A DNA stretch of 64,000 bases from Candidatus Dormiibacterota bacterium (GTDB lineage Bacteria > Chloroflexota > Dormibacteria > Dormibacterales > Dormibacteraceae). The notes under the pieces are model-generated. The model was given only the letters and a program-made list of their open reading frames with translations. It did no database searches and was not told where the DNA came from. How positions within the stretch are numbered: the first letter of the stretch is position 1; each line of letters begins with the position of its first letter. The position numbers and the translations under genes are program-made. Shown here piece by piece: positions 15,606 to 24,643 of this stretch. The stretch is taken from the NCBI GenBank assembly GCA_003139695.1, contig PLJM01000017.1:124001-188000 (forward strand), given 5' to 3'.

Positions 15606-15611
15606 TAGAGT
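15606..15611 (+). promoter_or_regulatory. -10 box of the amidase promoter (leaderless)
   Basis: TAGAGT ends six bases before the GTG at 15618. Shifted by one base, the opposite strand reads TACTCT, a possible -10 box for the divergent GNAT gene. Confidence 0.45.
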
Positions 15612-15617
15612 ACTGAC

Positions 15618-17042
15618 GTGGCAAGGCTCGGAGTCATCGCTGCGGTCCGTGACGCGATCGCGTCTCGCCGCATCTCTGCCGAGGAAGTAGTGCGGCACGC
15701 GTTCGAACTTATCGAGCGCCTGGACGGGCCCATCAACGCCGTTGTCGCCTTGCGTGCCGACGAAGCCCTCGCCGAAGCCCAAGCGCTTGACCGAGCCGGG
15801 GGCGCCGGCGGAGTGCTGGCGGGCGTGCCTGTCCTGGTAAAGGACCTGGAAGACGTCGCGGGCATGAGGACCACGATGGGTTCCGCTTTGTTCGCCGACG
15901 CACCGGCCGCCAAGGTTGATGGCCTCGTGCCATCACGGCTGCGAGCGGTAGGCGGCATCGTGGTCGGAAAGACGAACCTGCCGGAGTTCGCCTCCGAGGG
16001 GTTCACGTCGAACCTGCTCTTTGGCACCACTCGAAATCCGTGGGCGCCGGATTGGTCGCCGGGCGGCTCGAGCGGCGGTTCGGCCGCCGCCGTTGCCGCG
16101 GGCATGACTCCCATCGCGACGGCCACCGATGGCGGAGGCTCGATACGAATCCCGGCAGCGTTCTGTGGCCTGGTGGGGATCAAACCCACCAACGGCGTGA
16201 TCGGCCGCCGCCCGATCCCCGACTGGATCGATTTCTCCACCGACGGGCCTTTCGCGACCACCGTCGCCGACCTTCGACTGCTGCTGTCCATCGAGCGTGG
16301 CCCGGAGCCGGGGGACCCCACCGCGCTGCCGGTGCCTTACCCAGCGGCCGGCGACAAGCCGGCGAGGATCCTCGCGGCACCAAGGCTGTCCGGCTTCGGG
16401 CCGCTGCCGGCGTCCGTCGCCGCCGCTTTCGAAGCCGCCCTCGCGGCCGCGGCCCAGGTGTTTGGCTCCCGCGTCGAACGCCTGGAGACCGAGGCGCTCT
16501 GGCCCGAAGGCGGCCCTCAGGACGAGTGGGTGGTGCTCGCATCGGTGGAGCACGTCCACCATTTTGGCCGCGAATTCGTCCAGGCCGGGCTCGACCGCAT
16601 GCACCCGGCGGCGCGCGCCTTCATGGAGCAGGGCTTGCAGACCTCGATTGACCAATACCTGGCGGCCCGGTGGCGTCGCTTTGACTACGTGAGGCAGTTC
16701 GACCGGTTGCTCGGCGCTGACGCAGTCATCCTCTCGCCCACGGTCGCTGCAGCGGGATTCCTTGCCGACGGCCGCCTGACCCCGGAAGAGGAGCCTGGAA
16801 TGCTCGCCAGCGGCGTTTACAACACGGAAGTGGCGAACATGACAGGCCTGCCGGCGATCTCGCTGCCCGCAGGGACCTGCGCCAATGGCGTGCCCTTTGG
16901 ACTGCAGGTGATGGCTCCCCGATACCACGACGGTTGGCTTCTCGATCTCGCCGAAGTCTGGGAGAGGGAGCGTCCCTGGCCACTGGTGGCGCCCGGCTAT
17001 GACTCGTTCGAGGCAGCCCTGGGTCTCAGCGCGGCGAGATGA
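15618..17042 (+). CDS. amidase signature family enzyme
   Basis: 474 residues, the usual amidase length. It hydrolyses carboxamides with a Ser-cisSer-Lys triad, all of which is present: K75 in PVLVKDLEDV, S151/S152 in GGSSGGS and S175 in GGGSIRIP. It resembles GatA, but there is no gatB or gatC nearby, so a catabolic or indole-acetamide-type amidase is more likely than the tRNA amidotransferase. The GTG start has a -10 box six bases upstream. The stop overlaps the glycosyltransferase ATG (ATGATG), indicating co-transcription. The substrate is unknown. Confidence 0.9.
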   Translation: MARLGVIAAVRDAIASRRISAEEVVRHAFELIERLDGPINAVVALRADEALAEAQALDRAGGAGGVLAGVPVLVKDLEDVAGMRTTMGSALFADAPAAKVDGLVPSRLRAVGGIVVGKTNLPEFASEGFTSNLLFGTTRNPWAPDWSPGGSSGGSAAAVAAGMTPIATATDGGGSIRIPAAFCGLVGIKPTNGVIGRRPIPDWIDFSTDGPFATTVADLRLLLSIERGPEPGDPTALPVPYPAAGDKPARILAAPRLSGFGPLPASVAAAFEAALAAAAQVFGSRVERLETEALWPEGGPQDEWVVLASVEHVHHFGREFVQAGLDRMHPAARAFMEQGLQTSIDQYLAARWRRFDYVRQFDRLLGADAVILSPTVAAAGFLADGRLTPEEEPGMLASGVYNTEVANMTGLPAISLPAGTCANGVPFGLQVMAPRYHDGWLLDLAEVWERERPWPLVAPGYDSFEAALGLSAAR

Positions 17043-18388
17043 TGGGTGATCAACCGGGGAAGACTTTCGTCTTCTTTCCTGAAGGCGCTTTTGGGCCGAC
17101 GAACAACTGTGTCGGCATCGGCGACGTGCTGCGGCGCCGCGGTCATCGAGTCGTTTTCGTGATCGAGGAATCGTTCAAAGGCACGCTCGAGGCGAAAGGT
17201 TTCGAGGAGCGCCTGATGCGCCTGGGCCCTGCGCCGCACGGGGGTGCGTCCGGAGCCGGCTCCGCCGGGCCGGACGCCTCAAGGGGGGACGTCCCCCCTC
17301 AAACGGAAGTTGAAGTGCCAGGCCAGTTCTGGAAGGACTTCATACGCGATACGGCGCCCGTCTTTCGCCGGTCGACCCTGGCGCAGCTCGAGGGCTTCAT
17401 CACGCCCACGTGGCAGGCGCTAGTCGATGGCGCACGTTACGTAGATACGCGGCTGACCGAGATCTTCGACGAGCTCACTCCCGACGTCATCATCGAAGAC
17501 AACGTGGTCGGCTTCCCGGCCATCGCCGCGAGTGGGCGGCCGTGGGTGCGCATCGCGTCCTGCAACCCGCTCGAGCTCAAGGATGCGGACCTGCCGCCTG
17601 TGTTCTCGGGCTATGCCGTCGATGACAGGTCTGGCTGGCGCGAGTTCCAGGAGGAGTACCGGCGCCGCGTTGGACAAATGCAGGAGGAGTTCTCGGAGTT
17701 CTGCGCCGAGAATGGCGCTCCGCGGCTACCCGAGCTCGAGTTCATCGACGAGTCGCCGTGGCTGAACCTCTACCTGTATCCGGCGGAGCTCGACTATCAG
17801 CGAAGCCGCGCCCTGCCCGCCACCTGGCACAACCTCGAGACGAGCGTCCGCTCCACCGATTCACCGTGGGATCCCCCCAGCCGTGACGCGGGCCGGCTCA
17901 TTTACGTCAGCCTGGGCTCACTCGGCTCTGCAGATGTCGCGCTGATGGAACGTCTCGTCGACGTCCTATCGCGAACGGCGCACAGGTACGTGGTGAGCAA
18001 GGGCCCGCAACACGATGCCTACGAGCTCGCCGGCAACATGGTCGGTGCCGAGTTTTTACCGCAGACGTCGATCCTTCCCCATGTCGATCTGGTCATCACT
18101 CACGGCGGCAACAACACGACCACCGAGTGCATGTATTTCGGCAAACCGATGATCGTGTTGCCGATCTTCTGGGACCAGCACGACAACGCCCAGCGTGTTC
18201 ACGAGACATCGCACGGGGTGCACCTGCCGACGTACTCGTTCGAGGAGAAGGACCTCGGCGCGGCGATCGATGGCCTGCTCGGCGACGAATCATTGCGCCA
18301 CCGGATGCAGGCTGCCTCGAAACGGCTTCAGGCCCGACCGGGCACGCGGCGTGCGGCCGACCTGATCGAAGAGGTCGCGGCCGGCTGA
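17039..18388 (+). CDS. UDP-glycosyltransferase-like (GT1/MGT type) protein carrying an in-frame repeat insert
   Basis: 449 residues. It should transfer a sugar from a nucleotide donor to a small acceptor. The C-terminal donor-binding region is clear: THGGNNTTTECMYFGKPMIV followed by PIFWDQHDNAQRV. The N-terminal GDVLRRRGHRVVFV segment is the usual acceptor-domain start. Residues 68-89 (G-G-A-S-G-A-G-S...) are low-complexity and encoded by a 66-base element that recurs at 48504-48569. The insert lies in the N-terminal domain and leaves the frame open. The ATG overlaps the amidase stop. The acceptor is unknown. Confidence 0.87.
   Translation: MMGDQPGKTFVFFPEGAFGPTNNCVGIGDVLRRRGHRVVFVIEESFKGTLEAKGFEERLMRLGPAPHGGASGAGSAGPDASRGDVPPQTEVEVPGQFWKDFIRDTAPVFRRSTLAQLEGFITPTWQALVDGARYVDTRLTEIFDELTPDVIIEDNVVGFPAIAASGRPWVRIASCNPLELKDADLPPVFSGYAVDDRSGWREFQEEYRRRVGQMQEEFSEFCAENGAPRLPELEFIDESPWLNLYLYPAELDYQRSRALPATWHNLETSVRSTDSPWDPPSRDAGRLIYVSLGSLGSADVALMERLVDVLSRTAHRYVVSKGPQHDAYELAGNMVGAEFLPQTSILPHVDLVITHGGNNTTTECMYFGKPMIVLPIFWDQHDNAQRVHETSHGVHLPTYSFEEKDLGAAIDGLLGDESLRHRMQAASKRLQARPGTRRAADLIEEVAAG
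17240..17305 (+). repeat. 66-bp protein-coding dispersed repeat, copy 1
   Basis: By my hand alignment, 54 of 66 bases match the minus-strand copy at 48504-48569, and both are read in the same frame (22 codons). It contains two inverted repeats: GGAGCCGGCTCC and the perfect palindrome GGGGGGACGTCCCCCC at 17283-17298. It lies within the glycosyltransferase gene. Confidence 0.8.
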
Positions 18389-18418
18389 GGGATGGGGGAC
18401 TGGCAGGCGGAGCACGGG

Positions 18419-19321
18419 ATGAGCACCAGCCCTTTTAGGACAGCCTGGTTCGAGGTCAGCAAGATGGAGGCCGGCGTCTACATGGTCTCGGAGCCCGGCC
18501 ACGTCAATTCCTGGCTCATCGAAGGCTCGAAGAGCGCGGTGCTCTTCGACACCGGCCTCGGAGTCGCCAACATCCGCAAGGTCGCCGAGGAGATCACGCT
18601 CCACAAGCTACTTGTCGTCAACTCCCACTACCACTTCGACCACTCGGGAGGAAACCGGTTCTTCGACGAGTTCGCGATCCACAGGAGCGGCGCCGAGCTG
18701 GTATCGAAACCATCCCCGCCGGAGCTGGCGGCGCGCTACATGGCATACACGAGACGGCTCCTCGAAGCCTGGGGCCCGTACCGAGAGGCCGACGAGCTGT
18801 ATTTCCACATGCTCACGGCGGAGCGGATGATCAGGGAGCTTCCCGAAGGTTTCGATCCCGACGGATACGAGGTGGTGCCAAGCATCCCCACTCGCCTGCT
18901 AGACGAAGGCGATGTGCTCGACCTCGGAGGCCGCCAGCTCCAGGTCCTGCATACGCCGGGCCATTCGCCGGACTGCATCTGCCTCCTCGACGAGGCCAAT
19001 GGACTCCTGTTCGGAGGCGACACCATCAACACGGGCCCGATCTACGCACAGATGGAGGACTCGGATCTCGAGAAATTTGCACGCTCGACGGCCCGCTTGG
19101 CACAGATGGCGGATGGCTACCGTCGCGTGTTCGTCTGCCACTTCTTACGGTTCGACGAACCGTCGGCCCTGGTGAAGGAGATCGCCGCCGGCTTCCAGAC
19201 CCTACTTAGCGGCGAGGCGTTCATCCGCGACAACGTCGACTGCTTCAACCAACCCGTGAAGGAGGCGTGCTTCGAGCACTTCTCAGTCTTCATCCCCGCC
19301 GGAGAACCGACCAGGCTGTAG
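18419..19321 (+). CDS. metallo-beta-lactamase-fold hydrolase
   Basis: 300 residues from the ATG at 18419, chosen because GGAG lies seven bases upstream; an ATG at 18392 adds nine residues. The metal motif HYHFDH gives H70, H72, D74 and H75. HTPGHSPD supplies the next histidine and the GGD motif the bridging Asp. The FVCHF segment may hold the last. The sequence is of the glyoxalase II-like/quinol hydrolase group acting on an unknown ester or thioester. It follows the glycosyltransferase by 30 bases on the same strand, perhaps in the same transcript, and converges on the aminotransferase. Confidence 0.9.
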   Translation: MSTSPFRTAWFEVSKMEAGVYMVSEPGHVNSWLIEGSKSAVLFDTGLGVANIRKVAEEITLHKLLVVNSHYHFDHSGGNRFFDEFAIHRSGAELVSKPSPPELAARYMAYTRRLLEAWGPYREADELYFHMLTAERMIRELPEGFDPDGYEVVPSIPTRLLDEGDVLDLGGRQLQVLHTPGHSPDCICLLDEANGLLFGGDTINTGPIYAQMEDSDLEKFARSTARLAQMADGYRRVFVCHFLRFDEPSALVKEIAAGFQTLLSGEAFIRDNVDCFNQPVKEACFEHFSVFIPAGEPTRL

Positions 19322-19334
19322 CGCCTGGCCGGGT

Positions 19335-20714
19335 TTAGACGGTGGTCTTGAGCTCTTTCTCCACCCGTGTGATGGCCGCATCCAGGACCGAGACGATCTT
19401 GTCGATCTGCTCGTTGCTGATGACGAACGGCGGTGACATCGCGAGCACATCGCCAGTCAGGGGCCTGACGATCACGCCTTCCTCGAGCGCCGCCAGCCAC
19501 ACGCGCCGCGCCGCGCCGGCGGAAGCGTCGAAGAGCTGTTTCGTGGTCCGATCGCGCACGAGTTCGACGGCCGCGACCAGGCCGAGGCCGCGCACATCAC
19601 CCACGATCTCGTGCGAGCGCAGGTCCTGGAGTCGCTTCAAAAGGTAGGCCCCCTGCTCGGCTGCCCTTTCAACCAGGTGCTCGTCCTCGAGGATTTGCAG
19701 GTTGCGCAGGCCGACTGCACAGGCGGTCGGGTGCCCGCTATAGGTGAACCCGTGTTGGAATGGCCCCTTGACAGTTTTCAGTGTCTCGTGGACCGCGCGG
19801 GTCAGCATCACGCCTGACAGCGGCAGGTAGCCACTGGTCACGCCCTTGGCAAAGACCATCAGGTCGGCCTGAACGTTCCAGTGCTCCATCGCAAACCAGC
19901 GACCGGTCCGGCCGAAGCCGGTGATGACCTCGTCGGCGATCAGCAGCAGCCCGTACTTGTCGCAAACCTTGCGCAGGAGTGGGAAGTAATCCGGTGGCGG
20001 CACGATCACCCCGCCCGCGCCCTGGACGGGCTCAACGACGACGGCGGCCACTGTGTCGGCCCCGGCCTTCAGGACCACTTCCTCCAGCGCCCTGACATAC
20101 GCCTCGCCGGCCGACCCTTGGCCTGCATAACGGTAGGGATCGGGCGACGGCCCGTGCAGGAAGCCTGGGGCGAGCGGTTCGAACCCCTTCCAGAAGTTGG
20201 CCAGGCCCGTTGCGCTGGTGGCCCCGTAGGTCAGGCCGTGGTAGTCGCGAATCCTCGAGACGATGTTCACCCGCCCGGGCTCGCCTCGCAGCTTCCAGTA
20301 GAGTCGCGCGACCTTATATGCGGTGTCGTTGGCCTCTGCTCCGCCTGAGGCGAAGTAGGTGACCTCGAGCTCGCCAGGCGCCAGCTCGGCCAGCTTCGCC
20401 GCGAGCTCGATGGCGGGCTTCGTGCTGAACCCGCCGTATGCGGAGCTGAACGCAAGCGATTTCATCTGCGCCGCGGCTGCCTCGGCCAGCTCGGCGCGCC
20501 CATAACCGACGTTAACGTTCCAGAGCGAGGCCATGCCATCGACGTACTCGCGGCCCTCGATGTCGGTGAGGATGGCGCCTCTCCCGCTCGCAAACATCAG
20601 CTGCGGAATCGTGCCCGGTGGCGCGTCGAGGTCGCCCTGAGGGTGCAGCCAGTGGGTGCGATCGAGCTCGTACAGCCGGCTCGCTTCCTCCGCCGAGAAT
20701 GTTTTGTTCGCCAA
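19335..20714 (-). CDS. class III (omega) aminotransferase
   Basis: 459 residues from a TTG at 20714, 11 bases after the DUF2182 stop. The frame is open further upstream but would overlap that gene, and the family begins near TFSAEEASRLYELD. PLP-dependent transfer of an amino group from an amine or omega-amino acid to a keto acid is expected. LIADEVITGFGRTG contains the PLP-ring Asp, and VFAKGVTSGYLPL contains the Schiff-base lysine. The GSEA-type motif is here GGAEAND. Length matches taurine/pyruvate or beta-alanine aminotransferases. The substrate is unknown. Confidence 0.93.
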   Translation of the reverse strand: MANKTFSAEEASRLYELDRTHWLHPQGDLDAPPGTIPQLMFASGRGAILTDIEGREYVDGMASLWNVNVGYGRAELAEAAAAQMKSLAFSSAYGGFSTKPAIELAAKLAELAPGELEVTYFASGGAEANDTAYKVARLYWKLRGEPGRVNIVSRIRDYHGLTYGATSATGLANFWKGFEPLAPGFLHGPSPDPYRYAGQGSAGEAYVRALEEVVLKAGADTVAAVVVEPVQGAGGVIVPPPDYFPLLRKVCDKYGLLLIADEVITGFGRTGRWFAMEHWNVQADLMVFAKGVTSGYLPLSGVMLTRAVHETLKTVKGPFQHGFTYSGHPTACAVGLRNLQILEDEHLVERAAEQGAYLLKRLQDLRSHEIVGDVRGLGLVAAVELVRDRTTKQLFDASAGAARRVWLAALEEGVIVRPLTGDVLAMSPPFVISNEQIDKIVSVLDAAITRVEKELKTTV

Positions 20715-20725
20715 CCTGTCGAGCT

Positions 20726-21514
20726 CTAGGCCATCGGTCCGGCCAGAAGTTGGAGGAAGTCGGGCTTGGCCATCACGGCGACCCCAATGATGACGCACAT
20801 GGCGCCGGAGACGCGAGAGAGCAAGACCCCGTAGCGCCAGTTCTTCTCGAGGAAGAACACGGCGGCGATGACTGCCATCCATGCAAGGTTCATCAAACCG
20901 ACAACCGCCAGCACCGCCATGAGCGCCCAGCAGCAGCCAACGCAATACAGGCCGTGTGAGATACCGGCTCGAGTAGCCGCAGGTGCGCCGCCGCCGAAGT
21001 CATGGGTGAGCATGAAGCCGAGGGGTGATCGGCACGCGCTCAAGCACACGTTCTTCAGGGGCGTGAACTGGTACAGGCCTGCGATGACCAAGACGGCTCC
21101 GCCAAGTCGAGGCAGCCAGGCGCTGACCGGAGAGGCCATAGACGATCCCAGAAACTGGATCACCGCGAGCGGCACCAGGCCCACAGCTGCCCAGATCACC
21201 AGGTAACCAAGGACGAAGGCCATGGTCGGCAACGCTCCCTCGCCCCGCGACCGAACGATAGTTGCGTGGGTCAGCACCATCGGTGCGATCGTCGGAAACA
21301 TCATCGCGACCATCATCAAGACCCAAGTGACGAGAAAAAGGCCGGCTCCAAGCATTGCAATGCCGCCCATCCCGGTCATGGGCGAGGACTGCTGAAGGGT
21401 CAGCAGCCAGGCAGCCGCCGCGCAAACGAGCAGCGCGGCGATGATCGCCGTCGAGACTGGGCGTGGGAGAGTCTTGACGGCCGGCGCAGCGCCAGCGGCT
21501 CCTGGCAGATTCAT
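20726..21514 (-). CDS. DUF2182 membrane protein
   Basis: 262 residues with about seven hydrophobic helices. It belongs to DUF2182, a predicted metal-binding membrane family. Characteristic segments are WVLMMVAMMFPTIAPM (Met-rich helix), YQFTPLKNVCLSACRSP with two Cys, and GLYCVGCCWALM. The Met/Cys pattern suggests metal (perhaps copper) handling, but this is inference. It lies 16 bases after the DUF1326 gene and is probably co-transcribed with it and the aminotransferase. DUF1326/DUF2182 pairing recurs in many genomes. Confidence 0.88.
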   Translation of the reverse strand: MNLPGAAGAAPAVKTLPRPVSTAIIAALLVCAAAAWLLTLQQSSPMTGMGGIAMLGAGLFLVTWVLMMVAMMFPTIAPMVLTHATIVRSRGEGALPTMAFVLGYLVIWAAVGLVPLAVIQFLGSSMASPVSAWLPRLGGAVLVIAGLYQFTPLKNVCLSACRSPLGFMLTHDFGGGAPAATRAGISHGLYCVGCCWALMAVLAVVGLMNLAWMAVIAAVFFLEKNWRYGVLLSRVSGAMCVIIGVAVMAKPDFLQLLAGPMA

Positions 21515-21530
21515 GGGTGGCGCTGAGCGG

Positions 21531-22139
21531 TCAGCCTGTCCAGTTAAAAGGCGCCGAGAAAGCGCTCTTGCCCGCGTTCTTGAACTCCATGCCGAACGCC
21601 TTGATCTTCGACTCGATTGGCTTGGCGACGGTGATCGTCGAGCTTGACGGGTGGGCTACCCCTGTCAGCTTCGTCGTCTCGCCGCCGTCTTGCGACGCGA
21701 AGTCCTCGACCTCGATGGCGATGTCGTCGCCAATCCGGATTCGGTGCCGGTTGCCGTGGTCCGAGTACTCGATCGGCTTCTGCTCGATGCCAAGTACTTC
21801 TCCGATCAGCGGAGCAAGGTTCGCCATCGGGCCGCCGGCCTGTCCGGCAAACACCGCGGTCAGCTTGTCTGCCTGCTCTTTGGATGCCTTGTCGTCAATG
21901 ATCACCCCGACGCGCCAGCCCCCGTCGAGCATCTGCTTAGGCGCGTCAACCACAAGTGAGACGCTGCGACCGCTGACGTCGACGCCATCAACCTCGCCGC
22001 GCCGAACGTGGTAGTTGAGCACCACGTGGCACCGGTCACCTGTCGCCGGTGAGACGAAGCTGGTCACCGTGCATGGACAAACCCAATCGCAGTTGCAGTT
22101 CTCGAAATAGGTCCCCTCGAGCTTCCAGGCCATGGACAT
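21531..22139 (-). CDS. DUF1326 protein
   Basis: 202 residues. The N-terminal YFENCNCDWVCPC segment, with its cysteine pairs C-x-C and C-x-C, is the DUF1326 hallmark and could bind metal. The rest is predicted beta-rich with no signal peptide. The function of the family is not established. It is the first gene of a leftward DUF1326-DUF2182-aminotransferase operon. Upstream lies the 239-base gap before the divergent histidine kinase. Confidence 0.88.
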   Translation of the reverse strand: MSMAWKLEGTYFENCNCDWVCPCTVTSFVSPATGDRCHVVLNYHVRRGEVDGVDVSGRSVSLVVDAPKQMLDGGWRVGVIIDDKASKEQADKLTAVFAGQAGGPMANLAPLIGEVLGIEQKPIEYSDHGNRHRIRIGDDIAIEVEDFASQDGGETTKLTGVAHPSSSTITVAKPIESKIKAFGMEFKNAGKSAFSAPFNWTG

Positions 22140-22378
22140 CCCCCCTATCGAAGAAATCGGATCGATTTCAGAGCGTATGCCTGTCGCGCCGAAGCGTCAA
22201 GGACCTGAATCTGAAGCGGAGATGCCGTTTCCACCCTGAAAATGGATGGTCCGGAAGCCCATGCTTCAGCAGGGCGACTTTTCGAGGGGTCTCGCGTACA
22301 CCTGTACCTGTGGGGATCCAGCTCAGGCCGGCCGTGGCAGCCCCTGTCGAAACTCGCCCGCGCACAGCGGCGCCCCCA
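22140..22378. other. divergent intergenic region, possible structured leader
   Basis: About 240 bases between divergent genes. On the plus strand, CCCTG at 22236 and CAGGG near 22270 could pair around an inner ATGG...CCAT stem. I recognise no riboswitch class. The reading frame of the kinase is open through the region, so the kinase could begin further upstream than annotated. Confidence 0.3.
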
Positions 22379-24205
22379 GTGGTTTCCCCGCGTCGGGGAG
22401 ATCCGCCCCGCGCCGACAATGATCCGAAGTCCCGACGCCGGCCCATTTTCAAGGTCTCTGCCTGGCTGGGATCGCGTCGCCCGTCTACTTTCGTGGCAAT
22501 GCTCGCAATCGCGACGATGGGACCTCTGGCCCTGCTGTCGACCCTCAGTGTCAACTCGGTCTACTCGACCCTTAGCGTAGCCTCCGAGCGGCGGCTCTCC
22601 GATGCGAGCGCGCTTGCCTCGGTTTATGTCGCTACTCAGATGAAAGCGCTGACGATTCTGGAAGACTCCTATGCGCACCGGCTCGCGCTGGTCACGGCGC
22701 TCCGGGATGGCAACCACCTCAACTACGACGGCCCGGCCATTTTGGAAACCGTGAAAGACCTCCGCAGCGTGCAGCCGGAAACTCGGTTTGCCGGGATCAT
22801 CGATCCCGCCGGCTTCTTCTGGCTCAACGAAGATCCGCCACAACCGCAAACGTCCTACGGGCGGCCCAACACGACACGCGACTGGTACATCGGAGTCACC
22901 AGGGTCGGTAAAGCCTACGTCTCGTCTGCGTATGTCTCAGCGTTGCCAGGCACTCCTCTGGTCATCGCAATCACCACCCCGGTGTGGGCAGACGGACGCT
23001 TTGCCCCGGCTGGCACAAGGGTGGGAATCCTCATCGTCGGTTACGACCTGACCGCCACTCAACGCCTCTTCTCGGACTTCGCACGAAATCAAGGCGTCCA
23101 GATAGAGGTGACCGACCAGAACGGAAATATCGTCGCGCAGAGCGGCGTTGTACCGAGCTCGCTTGTGCAGGACAAGAGCGCCGGTGTGACCGCGGCCCTT
23201 GCCGGCAAGAGTTCCTTCGACCGGGTAAGCGCCAAGGGCAGCGATTCGTTTGCAGCCTACGCGCCAGTTGCGGGTGTAGGGTGGACTGTGGTCACGAGCT
23301 TGATCGCGGCCGATGCGCTTGCCGACGCCAACCGGCTGCGTGCTCAGGTGGTTTTCATCACCATCGTGTTGCTGGTGATCCTGACCTTCGCCAAGGCAAT
23401 CCTTTATGTCGTCTCTCGCGACCGGCAGACGGCACAAGCTGCGCTGGCTGGATCTAACGTCAGGTTGGAGCAAAGGGTGAAGGCGCGCACGTCGGAGCTC
23501 GAGGCCAGCAACCGCGAGCTCGAGGCGTTCAGCTACAGCGTTTCGCACGACCTGCGTTCACCTCTGCGAAGCATTGACGGCTTCTCGCGCATGGTCCTCG
23601 AAGAGAATGAGGGCCGGCTCGCACCAGACAGTGTTCGCAAGCTCGGGATCATTCAGGCCGGCGCCCTGCAAATGGGGATGTTGATCGACGACCTGCTGAG
23701 CTTCTCACGCCTCGGGCGTGTGGAGCTCAAGAAGAGACGCGTCTTCACGGATGGCGTCGTCGCCGAGGTGATCGCCGAGCTCAAACAGGAGAACCCCGAG
23801 CGGAATATCGAGTTCGTGGTCCACGAGCTGCCCGCCTGTTACGCCGATCCGATCCTCGTCAGACAGGTATTTCGAAATCTCGTTGGCAATGCCGTGAAAT
23901 TCAGCCGCCTGCTGCCGGTAGCGCGAATCGAGGTTGGCTCGATCCCTGCCATCCCGGCCAACAGTCACATGGTCACGTTCTTCATCAAGGACAACGGAGC
24001 CGGCTTCGACATGCGGTATATCGACAAGCTTTTCGGTGTCTTCCAGCGTTTGCACCGGATGGAGGACTTCCCCGGCACCGGCGTTGGACTCGCTCTGGTC
24101 AGACGAATTGTCGAGCGCCACGGAGGCAAGGTCTGGGCCGAAGGCGCCGTTGACTTAGGCGCAACTTTCTATCTCACCCTGGAGGACGGAAATGCGAGAA
24201 CCTGA
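22379..24205 (+). CDS. Cache-domain sensor histidine kinase (phytochrome-like HisKA)
   Basis: About 608 residues from a GTG at 22379. The start is uncertain (GTG 22334 or 22493 and ATG 22499 also fit). A basic N-terminus leads into TM1 ([17 protein letters not shown]). An extracytoplasmic double-Cache sensor of about 250 residues follows (with RDWYIGVTR and [14 protein letters not shown]), then TM2 ([19 protein letters not shown]). A coiled coil connects to HisKA with the phosphorylated His in [20 protein letters not shown], then HATPase with NAVKFS, DNGAGFD and GTGVGLALV. Its end overlaps the next receiver gene by 14 bases. The ligand is unknown; Cache domains bind small organic molecules. 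It probably signals through the two downstream proteins. Confidence 0.88.
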   Translation: MVSPRRGDPPRADNDPKSRRRPIFKVSAWLGSRRPSTFVAMLAIATMGPLALLSTLSVNSVYSTLSVASERRLSDASALASVYVATQMKALTILEDSYAHRLALVTALRDGNHLNYDGPAILETVKDLRSVQPETRFAGIIDPAGFFWLNEDPPQPQTSYGRPNTTRDWYIGVTRVGKAYVSSAYVSALPGTPLVIAITTPVWADGRFAPAGTRVGILIVGYDLTATQRLFSDFARNQGVQIEVTDQNGNIVAQSGVVPSSLVQDKSAGVTAALAGKSSFDRVSAKGSDSFAAYAPVAGVGWTVVTSLIAADALADANRLRAQVVFITIVLLVILTFAKAILYVVSRDRQTAQAALAGSNVRLEQRVKARTSELEASNRELEAFSYSVSHDLRSPLRSIDGFSRMVLEENEGRLAPDSVRKLGIIQAGALQMGMLIDDLLSFSRLGRVELKKRRVFTDGVVAEVIAELKQENPERNIEFVVHELPACYADPILVRQVFRNLVGNAVKFSRLLPVARIEVGSIPAIPANSHMVTFFIKDNGAGFDMRYIDKLFGVFQRLHRMEDFPGTGVGLALVRRIVERHGGKVWAEGAVDLGATFYLTLEDGNART

Positions 24206-24641
24206 AGCGGTCGAGATCCTGCTGGTCGAAGACAACCCCAACGACGTGGAGCTGACGCTCCACGCGCTCAGAACAAGCCACCTGGCGAACGACATCAAGG
24301 TGGTGCGAGATGGCGAGGAAGCGTTGGATTTCATCATGTGCCGCGGCCCGTACTCGGACCGCGACATCAATAGCGGTCCGAGGCTGATCCTCCTCGACCT
24401 GAAGCTGCCCAAGGTGGATGGAATCGAGGTCCTTCGCCAGACCAAGGCCGACCCGCGCACCAAGATGATCCCGATCGTGATCCTGACCTCGTCCACGCAA
24501 GACAAGGACATCGTCGAGAGCTATGCGCTGGGCGTGAACAGCTACATGCAAAAACCTGTCGACTTCCACCAGTTCACCGAGTCAGTGCACCAGCTCGGTT
24601 TGTACTGGCTGGTCTATAACCAGGCACCGCACAAGGTCTGA
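24192..24641 (+). CDS. single-domain response regulator, Rcp1-like
   Basis: 149 residues, a stand-alone receiver with no output domain. [14 protein letters not shown], the phosphoacceptor Asp in [15 protein letters not shown] and YMQKPVDF follow the Rcp1 pattern of regulators that partner phytochrome-like HisKA kinases, matching the kinase upstream. It probably receives phosphate from that kinase and passes the signal by protein contact. The start overlaps the kinase gene and it is followed after two bases by the hybrid kinase. Confidence 0.93.
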   Translation: MREPEAVEILLVEDNPNDVELTLHALRTSHLANDIKVVRDGEEALDFIMCRGPYSDRDINSGPRLILLDLKLPKVDGIEVLRQTKADPRTKMIPIVILTSSTQDKDIVESYALGVNSYMQKPVDFHQFTESVHQLGLYWLVYNQAPHKV

Positions 24642-24643
24642 AA

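Noticed and set aside
15618-17042. gatA of the tRNA amidotransferase
   Set aside because: No gatB or gatC is adjacent, and the partner gene is a glycosyltransferase; a stand-alone amidase fits better.
17283-17298. Rho-independent terminator within the glycosyltransferase gene
   Set aside because: The GGGGGGACGTCCCCCC palindrome has no T-run and is part of the coding repeat.
20715-20945. N-terminal extension of the aminotransferase
   Set aside because: It would overlap the DUF2182 gene by over 200 bases and does not resemble aminotransferases; the TTG at 20714 gives the usual length.
22236-22275. Riboswitch before the Cache kinase
   Set aside because: Pairing arms can be drawn, but no conserved core of a known class is recognisable and the region is partly open reading frame.
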